A DNA stretch of 48,660 nucleotides from Theodoxus fluviatilis (lineage: Eukaryota; Mollusca; Gastropoda; Cycloneritida; Neritidae). The position numbers were made by a program, and so were the translations under genes. The DNA is taken from contig JAWQFJ010025453.1 in assembly GCA_034096865.1 (NCBI GenBank), positions 1 through 48,660 on the forward strand, in the 5' to 3' direction. The first letter of the stretch is position 1. Every line of letters begins with the position of its first letter. Below the pieces are notes generated by a model that was given only the letters and a program-made list of their open reading frames with translations, did no database searches and had not been told where the DNA came from. Positions 18,850-29,964 of the stretch are shown piece after piece.

Positions 18850-19940
18850 GATCCCTCCCCTCCCCTCCCCTCCCCTCCCCCTCCCTCCCTCGCCGGGGCG
18901 CGCCGGGGGGGGCCGGGGACTTCGCCCTGACAAAAGGCCGTGAAACCTAGGGTAGAAGAATAATGCCCGAAAAAAAAGGGGATTTATGATGCGCGCGGGT
19001 GCGGGGTAAAGATCCAAGAAGGCGCAATACCCAACCGTATGCCGGAACCCAAGGAACACATTGATACACGTAATTACGTGAACCCCAACCGATCGTAAGA
19101 ATCCGTCCAACCTAATCAATTTAAAGTCATGAAACGCAACCCTCCTGCACTCCACCCACCGCTACCCCTACCCACTCATCCCATCCCCGGCCCCACCCAT
19201 CCCCATCCCCCGCCATTCCCCTAGCCCACGCCATACCCCTCCCCCCCCCTACCACCACGTCCCTTAAACCCACCTGTCCGCGGACGGCCCGACCCAAACC
19301 GGCTTCCCTACCAAAGAGCACACCCCCCAGCCATGGGACCCTCCTCCACCCCGCCCCCTCCCAATCCCCCTCACATACCCCCACTGCCAATCCCCTCCAC
19401 CCTCCCCTCCCCACCCAACCACTCCCCACGCCCCATCCCCACCCACAATTACCCAACCGCCGCGGTACCCCACCAACCATCTCCCACCCCCATCCCCTAC
19501 CCAGCCCATCCCCCACACTCGGGAACGGGGGAAGGAACAAGCCCTCACTCCACCTATCCACCACCCCCGTCCCCAATCCCCTCCTCCCCTCCCCTCCCCT
19601 ACTACCCGAATCGGCCGAAGGCCAGGTACACGCGAAAAATACTCGTTTACAGCGAGAAAGGGAAGAAGACAGGGAAGGCTAATCAAAGGGGGCAAAGGGT
19701 GACACGACTGAGGCTACCCCTCTACCCTCTACCCTCGTATACCCCTCCCCCTCACGGTCCCAAGGAGGAATCGCGGCGGGGGCACACTGGGGGGCTCCAC
19801 GGCCGGCCAGATGGCCCCCCACCCCTCCTCCCCCCCACCCATCCCCCACCCCCATCCCTACCCAACCATCCCCCACCCCCATCCCTACCCACCCATCCCC
19901 CACCCCCATTGTTTAATTTCTTAGAGAACCTTCATAGCCA
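18850..19940. other. C-rich anomalous sequence after exon 11
   Basis: Composition changes abruptly: (CCCCT)n, a CGCCGGGGCGCGCCGGGGGG patch, then an irregular stretch, then C-run-rich text such as CCCATCCCC with no clean period. It resembles neither the Dicer introns nor the sharp arrays nearby, and may be poorly resolved consensus over a satellite. No gene supported. Confidence 0.5.
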
Positions 19941-19957
19941 TTAATTTCTCGCAGTTT

Positions 19958-20868
19958 CAACACCAGTCCCACACTCCATACTACAACACCAGTCCCACAC
20001 TCCATACTACAACACCAGTCCCACACTCCATACTACAACACCAGTCCCACACTCCATACTACAACACCAGTCCCACACTCCATACTACAACACCAGTCCC
20101 ACACTCCATACTACAACACCAGTCCCACACTCCATACTACAACACCAGTCCCACACTCCATACTACAACACCAGTCCCACACTCCATACTACAACACCAG
20201 TCCCACACTCCATACTACAACACCAGTCCCACACTCCATACTACAACACCAGTCCCACACTCCATACTACAACACCAGTCCCACACTCCATACTACAACA
20301 CCAGTCCCACACTCCATACTACAACACCAGTCCCACACTCCATACTACAACACCAGTCCCACACTCCATACTACAACACCAGTCCCACACTCCATACTAC
20401 AACACCAGTCCCACACTCCATACTACAACACCAGTCCCACACTCCATACTACAACACCAGTCCCACACTCCATACTACAACACCAGTCCCACACTCCATA
20501 CTACAACACCAGTCCCACACTCCATACTACAACACCAGTCCCACACTCCATACTACAACACCAGTTCCACACTCCATACTACAACACCAGTCCCACACTC
20601 CATACTACAACACCAGTCCCACACTCCATACTACAACACCAGTCCCACATTCCATACTACAACACCAGTCCCACACTCCATACTACAACACCAGTCCCAC
20701 ACTTCATACTACAACACCAGTCCCACACTCCATACTACAACACCAGTCCCACATTCCATACTACATCACCAGTCCCACATTCCATACTACAACACCAGTC
20801 CCACACTCCATACTACAATACCAGTCCCACATTCCATACTACAACACCAGTCCCACATTCCATACTAC
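19958..20868. repeat. 27-bp satellite, about 33 units
   Basis: Unit CAACACCAGTCCCACACTCC followed by ATACTAC. Highly homogeneous up to about 20560. Later units carry CACATTCC or CACTTCAT variants, so the right edge is older or less homogenised. Confidence 0.97.
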
Positions 20869-21170
20869 CGAGTCGAGGCCACCGCTGTGGAAAGCTTTCG
20901 CTTGCAAGCTCGGAATGTTCAACATTTTCCTCTTGCATATCATAAGGGACAAGAGAGATAGGAAAAAACGACAACAGCCCCAAAACACTTCCCACGAAGC
21001 ACCCCATTTTCCAAACCGACAAAAAAAGAAAAAGGTGTGCAATTTATCCCAAAACGTTTTCTTGTTTGCTGCGTTTCTCTGTAAAAACGGACATTTTTAC
21101 ATGAATTCCGAAATGTTACTGGAGGCGGAGCTGCTGATGCCCAGCTTGCGCTGGTGGAGAAGCCCAAAAC
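20869..21170. other. Unique spacer between satellites
   Basis: About 300 bp with no recognisable gene or repeat. Confidence 0.5.
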
Positions 21171-21840
21171 TAGCTATGACTGGTTCTAGTCTAACTAGCT
21201 ATGACATGATGTAGTCTAACTAGCTATGACAGGTTTTAGTCTAACTAGCTATGACTGGTTCTAGTCTAACTAGCTATGACAGGTTCTAGTCTAACTAGCT
21301 ATGCCAGGTTCTAGTCTAACTAGCTATGACAGGGTCTAGTCTAACTAGCTCTGACAGGTTCTAGTCTAACTAGCTATGACTGGTTCTAGTCTAACTAGCT
21401 ATGACAGGCTCTAGTCTAACTAGCTATGACAGGTTCTAGTCTAGCTATGACAGGGCCTAATCTAACTAGCTATGACTGGTTCTAGTCTAACTAGCTATGA
21501 CAGGTTCTAGTCTAACTAGCTATGACAGGCTCTAGTCTAACTAGCTATGACAGGTTCTAGTCTAACTAGCTATGACAGGCTCTAGTCTAACTAGCTATCA
21601 GAGGCTCTAGTCTAACTAGCTATGACAGGCTCTAGTCTAACTAGCTATGACAGGCTCTAGTCTAACTAACTATGACAGGTTCTAGTCTAACTAGCTATGA
21701 CAGGTTCTAGTCTAACTAGCTATGACAGGTTCCAGTCTACCTAGCTATGACAGGCTCTAGTCTAACTAGCTATGACAGGCTCTAGTCTAACTAGCTATGA
21801 CACGCTCTAGTCTAACTAGCTATGACAGGTTCTAGTCTAC
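21171..21840. repeat. 25-bp satellite, about 27 units
   Basis: Unit TAGCTATGACAGGTTCTAGT followed by CTAAC, with TGGTT, AGGCT and AGGGT variants interspersed. Each unit contains CTAG twice around TCTAA, a weak hairpin. Confidence 0.95.
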
Positions 21841-21994
21841 TCCAGTCATCACCTAACCTCACCAGACCTGAAACAACCCTGCAACAAGGCTTTTTATGAG
21901 GACTCAGTTTATTATTTTCAATTTTGGGCGAAAATTAAAGAAAAATCTGTCACGACTCAAATATGCAGTGTGACTTTCAGTCCACCTCCTGTTG

Positions 21995-22495
21995 TTTGCA
22001 GCTTTGAGCGTTATGCAACGTCAGTGCTTGCTGTTTGCAGCTTTAAGCGTTATGCAACGTCAGTGCTTGCTGTTTGAGGCGATTCTGCAGCTTTAAGCGC
22101 TATGCAACGTCAGTGCTTGCTGTTTGAGGCGATTCTGCAGCTTTAAGCGCTATGCAACGTCAGTGCTTGCTGTTTGCAGCTTTAAGCGCTATGCAACGTC
22201 AGTGCTTGCTGTTTGCAGCTTTGAGCGTTATGCAACGTCAGTGCTTGCTGTTTGAGGCGATTCTGCAGCTTAAAGCGCTATGCAACGTCAGTGCTTGCTG
22301 TTTGAGGCGATTCTGCAGCTTTAAGCGCTATGCAACGTCAGTGCTTGCTGTTTGCAGCTTTAAGCGCTATGCAACGTCAGTGCTTGCTGTTTGCAGCTTT
22401 GAGCGTTATGCAACGTCAGTGCTTGCTGTTTGAGGCGATTCTGCAGCTTTAAGCGCTATGCAACGTCAGTGCTTGCTGTTTGAGGCGATTCTGCA
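21995..22495. repeat. Higher-order satellite of 39-bp and 50-bp units
   Basis: The core unit of 39 bp contains GCAGCTTTAAGCGCTATGCA and ACGTCAGTGCTTGCTGTTT. Some units carry an extra 11 bp, GAGGCGATTCT, making 50 bp. The order is long-long-short-short, repeated, a 178-bp higher-order period. The second short unit always has the TTGAGCGTT variant. Confidence 0.9.
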
Positions 22496-23217
22496 CGTGC
22501 TTTTTTCACCCTGATGCTGCGTATCCGCTGCTCACGAGATTTACGTTTTGGCGCAGTGAATTTTGTATATGAAGACTCTTTTATTTCGCTAGAGAGAGTA
22601 AGATTGGAGAGAAGAATTGATTGACTAAGAGATTGTGTTCATTTCTGTAAGCCCGCTGTGCGTTTTTTAAAAGGTTTTTTATTGATGGTAGCTGGTTTCT
22701 GTTTTAGTTCTGTTTGTTTTTTTCATTTGAGAGAAAGTTTAATGAAAGGTTCTCTCTGTAATAAGTCAGTTGTGTGATGTCAAATCCGGTTTGTGGCGTC
22801 TTTGTTCTTAAATGTGATTACTGACTGAGGATGGATTTCCCTGATTTATTTTCTTTTTCACTGCCGGTTGGTGATGCGAGCATTTTAACATCTACACCAT
22901 CCTTGACAGAGATAAACGGCAGCGGTGGAAGTTTCGCAAAGGAACACGTCAAATTTTGTCAAGTACTCCTTACGACAATTAACGCATTAACACAGATTCC
23001 AAGGACAGGATATGCTTGGGAGGTTGGTCAGTGCCGGAAGCAAAGCGCGCGTGGAAAAACTCAGGTCAGTTGGCGGTTGGAAAATGTGTGTTATGTGTTC
23101 AGGTAAAGAACACAACTCTGTGTGCCCTCAGTAAAGGTTTCGATCTGAAGAATGCTGGACTATGACGGGAATGAAAAGACCAATGGTGTAAGCCAAAAAC
23201 AATCGACCAACGCATTG
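22496..23217. other. Unique spacer, no gene recognised
   Basis: About 720 bp of AT-rich unique DNA. A 91-codon frame at 22831-23106 starts MDFPDLFSFSLPVGDASILT; it matches nothing I know and lacks Dicer PAZ features, so I do not call it a gene. Confidence 0.4.
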
Positions 23218-23477
23218 CAACACAATATGGCCACAACACACTATGGCCACAACACACTATGGCCACAATACAATATGGCCACAACACAATATGGCCACAA
23301 CACAATATGGCCACAACACAATATGGTCACAACACAATATAGCCTCAACACAATATGGCCACAGCACAATATGGCCACAACACAATATGGCCACAACACA
23401 ATATAGCCACAATACAATATGGCCACAGCACAATATGGCCACAACACAATATGGCCACAACACAATATGGCCACAAC
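23218..23477. repeat. 16-bp satellite (ATATGGCCACAACACA)n
   Basis: About 16 units with minor variants (ATAGCC, GGTCAC, ACAGCA). Because 16 is not a multiple of three, several frames on both strands stay open; artefacts. Confidence 0.95.
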
Positions 23478-24039
23478 GCCAGGCCTTGGACTCCCTGCAG
23501 TCCAAGAATGAGGTCAAGGGAATCCACGCTGATGCCAACATTGACATTGTTAAATATGTTTTCCCCAAGTTTCCACAGCTTTAAGTTACACTGCCAGAAA
23601 GCAGTCCTACGCCACAAACAGTATTGTCTCCTACATTTTCCACAACGCAATCCTCTTGTTTATCTTCCACCAAACGGTATCAGCCGGAGCCCTTCAGCGG
23701 GGAAAAAGAAGGGGGGGGGGGGAGGGGGGGGGGGGGGGGGAAATCAGAGCTCATGTAATGAGATCAGAGTCCACGCTCCTCAAAGAGAGACAGAGCAGCT
23801 CCCATAGAGCGCAGAAGAAAAGAGAGGGCCTCAATGGGCGAGTGTTGCCAGGCTCCACACACCAGCCCTTGCTGGCAGCCCCTGCCTGCCTGCCCGCCCT
23901 TGCTGGCAGCCCCTGCCTGCCTGCCCGCCCTGCACTTCAGCCCAGAGACAGCCGCTCCTGAAGCAGCCCCTTACGTCATTGGTGCAGCCGTGCGCCCTCC
24001 GCCTGAACCCAAGCAGACCCAGTTGGCATCTCGTCTGCT
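23478..24039. other. Spacer with poly-G tract and a short tandem duplication
   Basis: Contains a nearly pure G run at 23711-23740 and a two-copy ~31-bp repeat at about 23868-23930 carrying TTGCTGGCAGCCCCTGCCTG. No gene seen. Confidence 0.5.
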
Positions 24040-27000
24040 GCCCCTGCCCCTGTATCTGCCTGCTTGTCTGTGTATCTGCCTGCCCCTGTATCTGCCTGTC
24101 CCTGTATCTGCCTGCCCCTGTATCTGCCTGTCTCTGTATCTGCCTGCCCCTGTATCTGCCTGCCCCTGTATCTGTCTGTCCCTGTATCTGCCTGCCCCTA
24201 TATCTGCCTGCCCCTGTATCTGCCTGTCCCTGTATCTGCCTGTCTCTGTATCTGCCTGTCTCTGTATCTGCCTGCCCCTGTATCTGTCTGTCTCTGTATC
24301 TGCCTGTCCCTGTATCTGCCTGCCCCTGTATCTGCCTGCCCCTGTATCTGCCTGCCCCTGTATCTGCCTGTCCCTGAATCTGCCTGTCTCTGTATCTGCC
24401 TGCCCCTATATCTGCCTGCCCCTGTATCTGCCTGTCTCTGTATCTGCCTGCCCCTGTATCTGCCTGCCCCTATATCTGCCTATCCCTGTATCTGCCTGCC
24501 CCTGTATCTGCCTGCCCCTATATCTGCCTGCCCCTGTATCTGCCTGTCTCTGTATCTGCCTGCCCCTGTATCTGTCTGTCCCTGTATCTGCCTGCCCCTA
24601 TATCTGCCTGCCCCTGTATCTGCCTGTCTCTGTATCTGCCTGTCCCTGTATCTGCCTGCCCCTGTATCTGCCTGCCCCTGTATCTGCCTGCCCCTGTATC
24701 TGCCTGCCCCTGTATCTGCCTGTCTCTGTATCTGCCTGCCCCTGTATCTGCCTGTCTCTGTATCTGCCTGCCCCTATATCTGCCTGCCCCTGTATCTGCC
24801 TGTCCCTGTATCTGCCTGTCTCTGTATCTGCCTGTCCCTGTATCTGCCTGCCCCTGTATCTGCCTGCCCCTGTATCTGCCTGTCCCTGTATCTGCCTGTC
24901 TCTGTATCTGCCTGTCCCTGTATCTGCCTGCCCCTATATCTGCCTGTCCCTGTATCTGCCTGTCCCTGTATCTGCCTGTCCCTGTATCTGCCTGCCCCTG
25001 TATCTGCCTGTCCCTGTATCTGTCTGTCTCTGTATCTGCCTGCCCCTATATCTGCCTGCCCCTGTATCTGCCTGTCTCTGTATCTGCCTGTCCCTCTATC
25101 TGCCTGCCCCTGTATCTGCCTGCCCCTGTATCTGCCTGCCCCTGTATCTGCCTGTCCCTGTATCTGCCTGTCTCTGTATCTGCCTGCCCCTGTATCTGCC
25201 TGCCCCTGTATCTGCCTGCCCCTATATCTGCCTGTCCCTCTATCTGCCTGCCCCTGTATCTGCCTGCCCCTGTATCTGCCTGCCCCTGTATCTGCCTGCC
25301 CCTATATCTGCCTGCCCCTATATCTGTCTGCCCCTGTATCTGCCTGCCCCTGTATCTGCCTGCCCCTGTATCTGCCTGTCCCTGTATCTGCCTGCCCCTG
25401 TATCTGCCTGTCCCTTTATCTGCCTGTCTCTGTATCTGCCTGTCCCTGTATCTGCCTGTCCCTGTATCTGCCTGTCCCTGTATCTGCCTGTCCCTGTATC
25501 TGCCTGCCCCTGTATCTGCCTGCCCCTGTATCTGCCTGTCCCTGTATCTGCCTGTCCCTGTATCTGTCTGTCCCTGTATCTGCCTGCCCCTGTATCTGCC
25601 TGTCCCTGTATCTGTCTGTCCCTGTATCTGCCTGCCCCTGTATCTGCCTGTCCCTGTATCTGTCTGTCTCTGTATCTGCCTGCCCCTGTATCTGCCTGCC
25701 CCTGTATCTGCCTGTCCCTGTATCTGCCTGTCCCTGTATCTGTCTGTCTCTGTATCTGCCTGCCCCTGTATCTGCCTGTCCCTGTATTTGTCTGTCTCTG
25801 TATCTGCCTGTCCCTGTATCTGTCTGTCTCTGTATCTGCCTGTCCCTGTATCTGTCTGTCTCTGTATCTGCCTGTCCCTATATCTGCCTGCCCCTGTATC
25901 TGCCTGCCCCTGTATCTGTCTGTCCCTGTATCTGCCTGTCCCTGTATCTGCCTGTCCCTGTATCTGCCTGCCCCTGTATCTGCCTGTCCCTGTATCTGTC
26001 TGTCTCTGTATCTGCCTGCCCCTATATCTGCCTGCCCCTGTATCTGCCTGTCTCTGTATCTGCCTGTCCCTGTATCTGCCTGTCTCTGTATCTGCCTGCC
26101 CCTGTATCTGCCTGTCCCTCTATCTGCCTGCCCCTGTATCTGCCTGCCCCTGTATCTGCCTGCCCCTGTATCTGCCTGTCTCTGTATCTGCCTGCCCCTG
26201 TATCTGCCTGCCCCTGTATCTGGCTGCCCCTGTATCTGCCTGTCCCTGTATCTGCCTGTCCCTGTATCTGCCTGTCCCTGTATCTGCCTGTCTCTGTATC
26301 TGCCTGCCCCTGTATCTGCCTGCTTGTCTCTGTATCTGCCTGCCCCTGTATCTGGCTGCCCCTGTATCTGCCTGCCCCTGTATCTGCCTGCCCCTGTATC
26401 TGCCTGTCCCTGTATCTGCCTGTCTCTGTATCTGGCTGCCCCTGTATCTGCCTGTCCCTGTATCTGCCTGCCCCTGTATCTGCCTGTCTCTGTATCTGCC
26501 TGTCCCTGTATCTGCCTGCCCCTGTATCTGCCTGTCTCTGTATCTGCCTGCCCCTGTATCTGCCTGCCCCTGTATCTGCCTGCCCCTGTATCTGTCTGTC
26601 CCTGTATCTGTCTGTCCCTGTATCTGCCTGCCCCTATATCTGCCTGCCCCTATATCTGTCTGTCCCTGTATCTGCCTTTCCCTATATCTGCCTGCCCCTA
26701 TATCTGCCTGCCCCTATATCTGCCTGTCCCTGTATCTGCCTGCCCCTATATCTGCCTGCCCCTATATCTGCCTGCCCCTATATCTGCCTGTCCCTGTATC
26801 TGCCTGCCCCTATATCTGCCTGCCCCTGTATCTGCCTGTCCCTGTATCTGCCTGCCCCTGTATCTGCCTGTCTCTGTATCTGCCTGCCCCTGTGTCTGCC
26901 TGCCCCTGTATCTGCCTGCCCCTGTATCTGCCTGCCCCTGTATCTGCCTGCCCCTGTATCTGCCTGTCTCTGTATCTGCCTGCCCCTGTATCTGCCTGTC

Positions 27001-28320
27001 CCTGTATCTGCCTGCCCCTGTATCTGCCTGCCCCTGTATCTGCCTGCCCCTGTATCTGCCTGTCCCTGTATCTGCCTGTCCCTGTATCTGCCTGCCCCTG
27101 TATCTGCCTGCCCCTGTATCTGCCTGCCCCTGTATCTGCCTGTCTCTGTATCTGCCTGTCCCTGTATCTGCCTGTCCCTGTATCTGCCTGTCCCTGTATC
27201 TGCCTGCCCATGTATCTGCCTGCCCCTGTATCTGCCTGTCCCTGTATCTGCCTGTCCCTGTATCTGCCTGCCCCTGTATCTGCCTGCCCCTGTATCTGCC
27301 TGCCCCTGTATCTGCCTGCCCCTGTATCTGCCTGCCCCTGTATCTGCCTGCCCCTGTATCTGCCTGCCCCTGTATCTGCCTGCCCCTGTATCTGCCTGTC
27401 TCTGTATCTGCCTGCCCCTGTATCTGCCTGCCCCTGTATCTGCCTGTCTGTGTATCTGCCTGTCCCTGTATCTGCCTGTCCCTGTATCTGCCTGTCCCTG
27501 TATCTGCCTGCCCCTGTATCTGCCTGCCCCTGTATCTGCCTGTCTCTGTATCTGCCTGCCCCTGTATCTGCCTGCCCCTGTATCTGCCTGCTTGTCTGTG
27601 TATCTGTCTTGTCCCTGTATCTGCCTGTCCCTGTATCTGCCTGCCCCTGTGTCTGCCTGTCCCTGTATCTGCCTGCTTGTCTGTGTATCTGCCTGCCCCT
27701 GTATCTGCCTGTCCCTGTATCTGCCTGCCCCTGTGTCTGCCTGTCCCTGTATCTGCCTGCCCATGTATCTGCCTGTCCCTGTATCTGCCTGCCCCTGTAT
27801 CTGCCTGTCTCTGTATCTGCCTGCCCCTGTATCTGCCTGCCCCTGTATCTGCCTGCTTGTCTGTGTATCTGTCTGTCTCTGTATCTGCCTGCCCCTGTAT
27901 CTGCCTGCCCCTGTATCTGCCTGCTTGTCTCTGTATCTGCCTGTCTCTGTATCTGCCTGCCCCTGTATCTGGCTGCCCCTGTATCTGCCTGCCCCTGTAT
28001 CTGCCTGCCCCTGTATCTGTCTTGTCCCTGTATCTGCCTGTCCCTGTATCTGCCTGCCCCTGTGTCTGCCTGTCCCTGTATCTGCCTGCCCATGTATCTG
28101 CCTGTCTCTGTATCTGTCTGTCCCTGTATCTGCCTGCCCCTGTATCTGCCTGTCCCTGTATCTGCCTGCCCATGTATCTGCCTGTCCCTGTATCTGCCTG
28201 CTTATCTGTGGATCTGCCAGCCTGTGAATCAGCCTGTCCCTGTATCGGCCTGCTTGTCTGTGTATCTGCCTGGCCATGTATCTGCCTGTCCCTGTATCTG
28301 CCTGCTTATCTGTGGATCTA
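24040..28320. repeat. 4.3-kb 16-bp satellite (TGTATCTGCCTGCCCC)n
   Basis: Roughly 265 units. Positional variants are CCCC/TCCC/TCTC, TGTATC/TATATC and CTGCC/CTGTC. A few units gain CTTGTC insertions after 27590. The consensus contains no stop in any forward frame, so all three + frames read through for about 950-1535 codons as Cys/Pro/Leu/Val/Ser patterns repeating every 16 residues. The complement is open for 430-520 codons. These are consequences of the repeat. Confidence 0.97.
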
Positions 28321-28794
28321 CCTGCCTGCCTATCTATATGCCTGCCTGCCAATGTATATGCCTGCTTTTCTTGTTTGCTTGCTATTTTGCCAGCCTCTCG
28401 GATTGTTTGCTTATATATCTGCCTGCCTGCCTGCCTGTTAGCTTGCCTTCCTGTTTGCCAGTCTTCCTGCCTGTTTGCTTGCCTGTCAGTTTACCTTCCT
28501 CTTTGTCTGTCTGCCTCTTGTCTGCGTGCCTGCCACCTGCTTACTTGTTTTCTTGTCAGTGTCTAATTTTCTCCACAGCCTACCTGCCTGACCTCATGCT
28601 CGCATGGCATTTACCTACACTAGTCTACCTGTCTTGTGACTGAGCCTCAGGCTAGTCATGTGCGTCCCATGCCTGCCTGCTCCAGTGCCCACCTGCCTAC
28701 CTGTGTGTCAGCCTTTTTGATGCTCAGTCTGCCTGTGTTCTGTCGCCAAGCCACCCAGCTCCCACCAGTCTGATCCTTGGCTGTAGTGTTCGCA
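28321..28794. other. T/C-rich unique segment, first copy
   Basis: CTGCC-rich text that is repeated 817 bp downstream. No gene recognised. Confidence 0.5.
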
Positions 28795-29964
28795 TGTCAG
28801 TCCACCTCCTTTCTAGTCTCCCTTCCTGTCTGTATATATGTCAATCCATCTCCTTTCTAGTCTCCCTTCTTGTCTGTATATATGTCAATCCATCTCCTTT
28901 CTAGTCTCCCTTCTTGTCTGTATATATGTCAATCCATCTCCTTTCTAGTCTCCCTTCTTGTCTGTACATATGTCAATCCATCTCCTTTCTAGTCTCCCTT
29001 CTTGTCTGTACACGTCAGTCCATCTCCTTTCTAGTCTCCCTTCTTGTCTGTACACGTCAGTCCATCTCCTTTCTAGTCTCCCTTCCTGTCTGTATATATG
29101 TCAGTCCATCTCCTTTCTAGTCTCCCTTCCTGCCTGTATACACTGCCTATCTATATGCCTGCCTGCCAATGTATATGCCTGCTTTTCTTGTTTGCTTGCT
29201 ATTTTGCCAGCCTCTCGGATTGTTTGCTTATATATCTGCCTGCCTGCCTGCCTGTTAGCTTGCCTTCCTGTTTGCCAGTCTTCCTGCCTGTTTGCTTGCC
29301 TGTCAGTTTACCTTCCTCTTTGTCTGTCTGCCTCTTGTCTGCGTGCCTGCCACCTGCTTACTTGTTTTCTTGTCAGTGCCTAATTTTCTCCACAGCCTAC
29401 CTGCCTGACCTCATGCTCGCATGGCATTTACCTACACTAGTCTACCTGTCTTGTGACTGAGCCTCAGGCTAGTCATGTGCGTCCCATGCCTGCCTGCTCC
29501 AGTGCCCACCTGCCTACCTGTGTGTCAGCCTTTTTGATGCTCAGTCTGCCTGTGTTCTGTCGCCAAGCCACCCAGCTCCCACCAGTCTGATCCTTGGCTG
29601 TAGTGTTCGCATGTCAGTCCACCTCCTTTCTAGTCTCCCTTCCTGTCTGTATATATGTCAATCCATCTCCTTTCTAGTCTCCCTTCTTGTCTGTATATAT
29701 GTCAATCCATCTCCTTTCTAGTCTCCCTTCTTGTCTGTATATATGTCAATCCATCTCCTTTCTAGTCTCCCTTCTTGTCTGTACATATGTCAATCCATCT
29801 CCTTTCTAGTCTCCCTTCTTGTCTGTATATATGTCAATCCATCTCCTTTCTAGTCTCCCTTCTTGTCTGTATATATGTCAATCCATCTCCTTTCTAGTCT
29901 CCCTTCTTGTCTGTACATATGTCAATCCATCTCCTTTCTAGTCTCCCTTCTTGTCTGTACACGT
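28331..29964. repeat. 817-bp tandem duplication
   Basis: TATCTATATGCCTGCCTGCC at 28331 recurs at 29148, and TAATTTTCTCCACAGCC at 28564 recurs at 29381, a constant offset of 817 bp. I saw one substitution in the stretches compared (GTGTCTAA/GTGCCTAA). The block joins unique sequence to the start of the 42/44-bp array, so it arose after that array existed. CTGCC precedes both copies and may be the junction microhomology. Confidence 0.9.

Noticed and set aside
19333..19944. Pro-rich 203-codon frame
   Set aside because: Arises from C-rich low-complexity text of doubtful quality.
22831..23106. 91-codon frame as a possible gene or the missing PAZ exon
   Set aside because: No PAZ motifs, no clear splice borders in phase with exon 11, and no family resemblance.
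23834..28441. Very long + strand reading frame (about 1535 codons, Cys/Pro/Leu-rich)
   Set aside because: It follows entirely from a 16-bp tandem unit lacking stops; the other two frames are open as well and the residue pattern repeats every 16.
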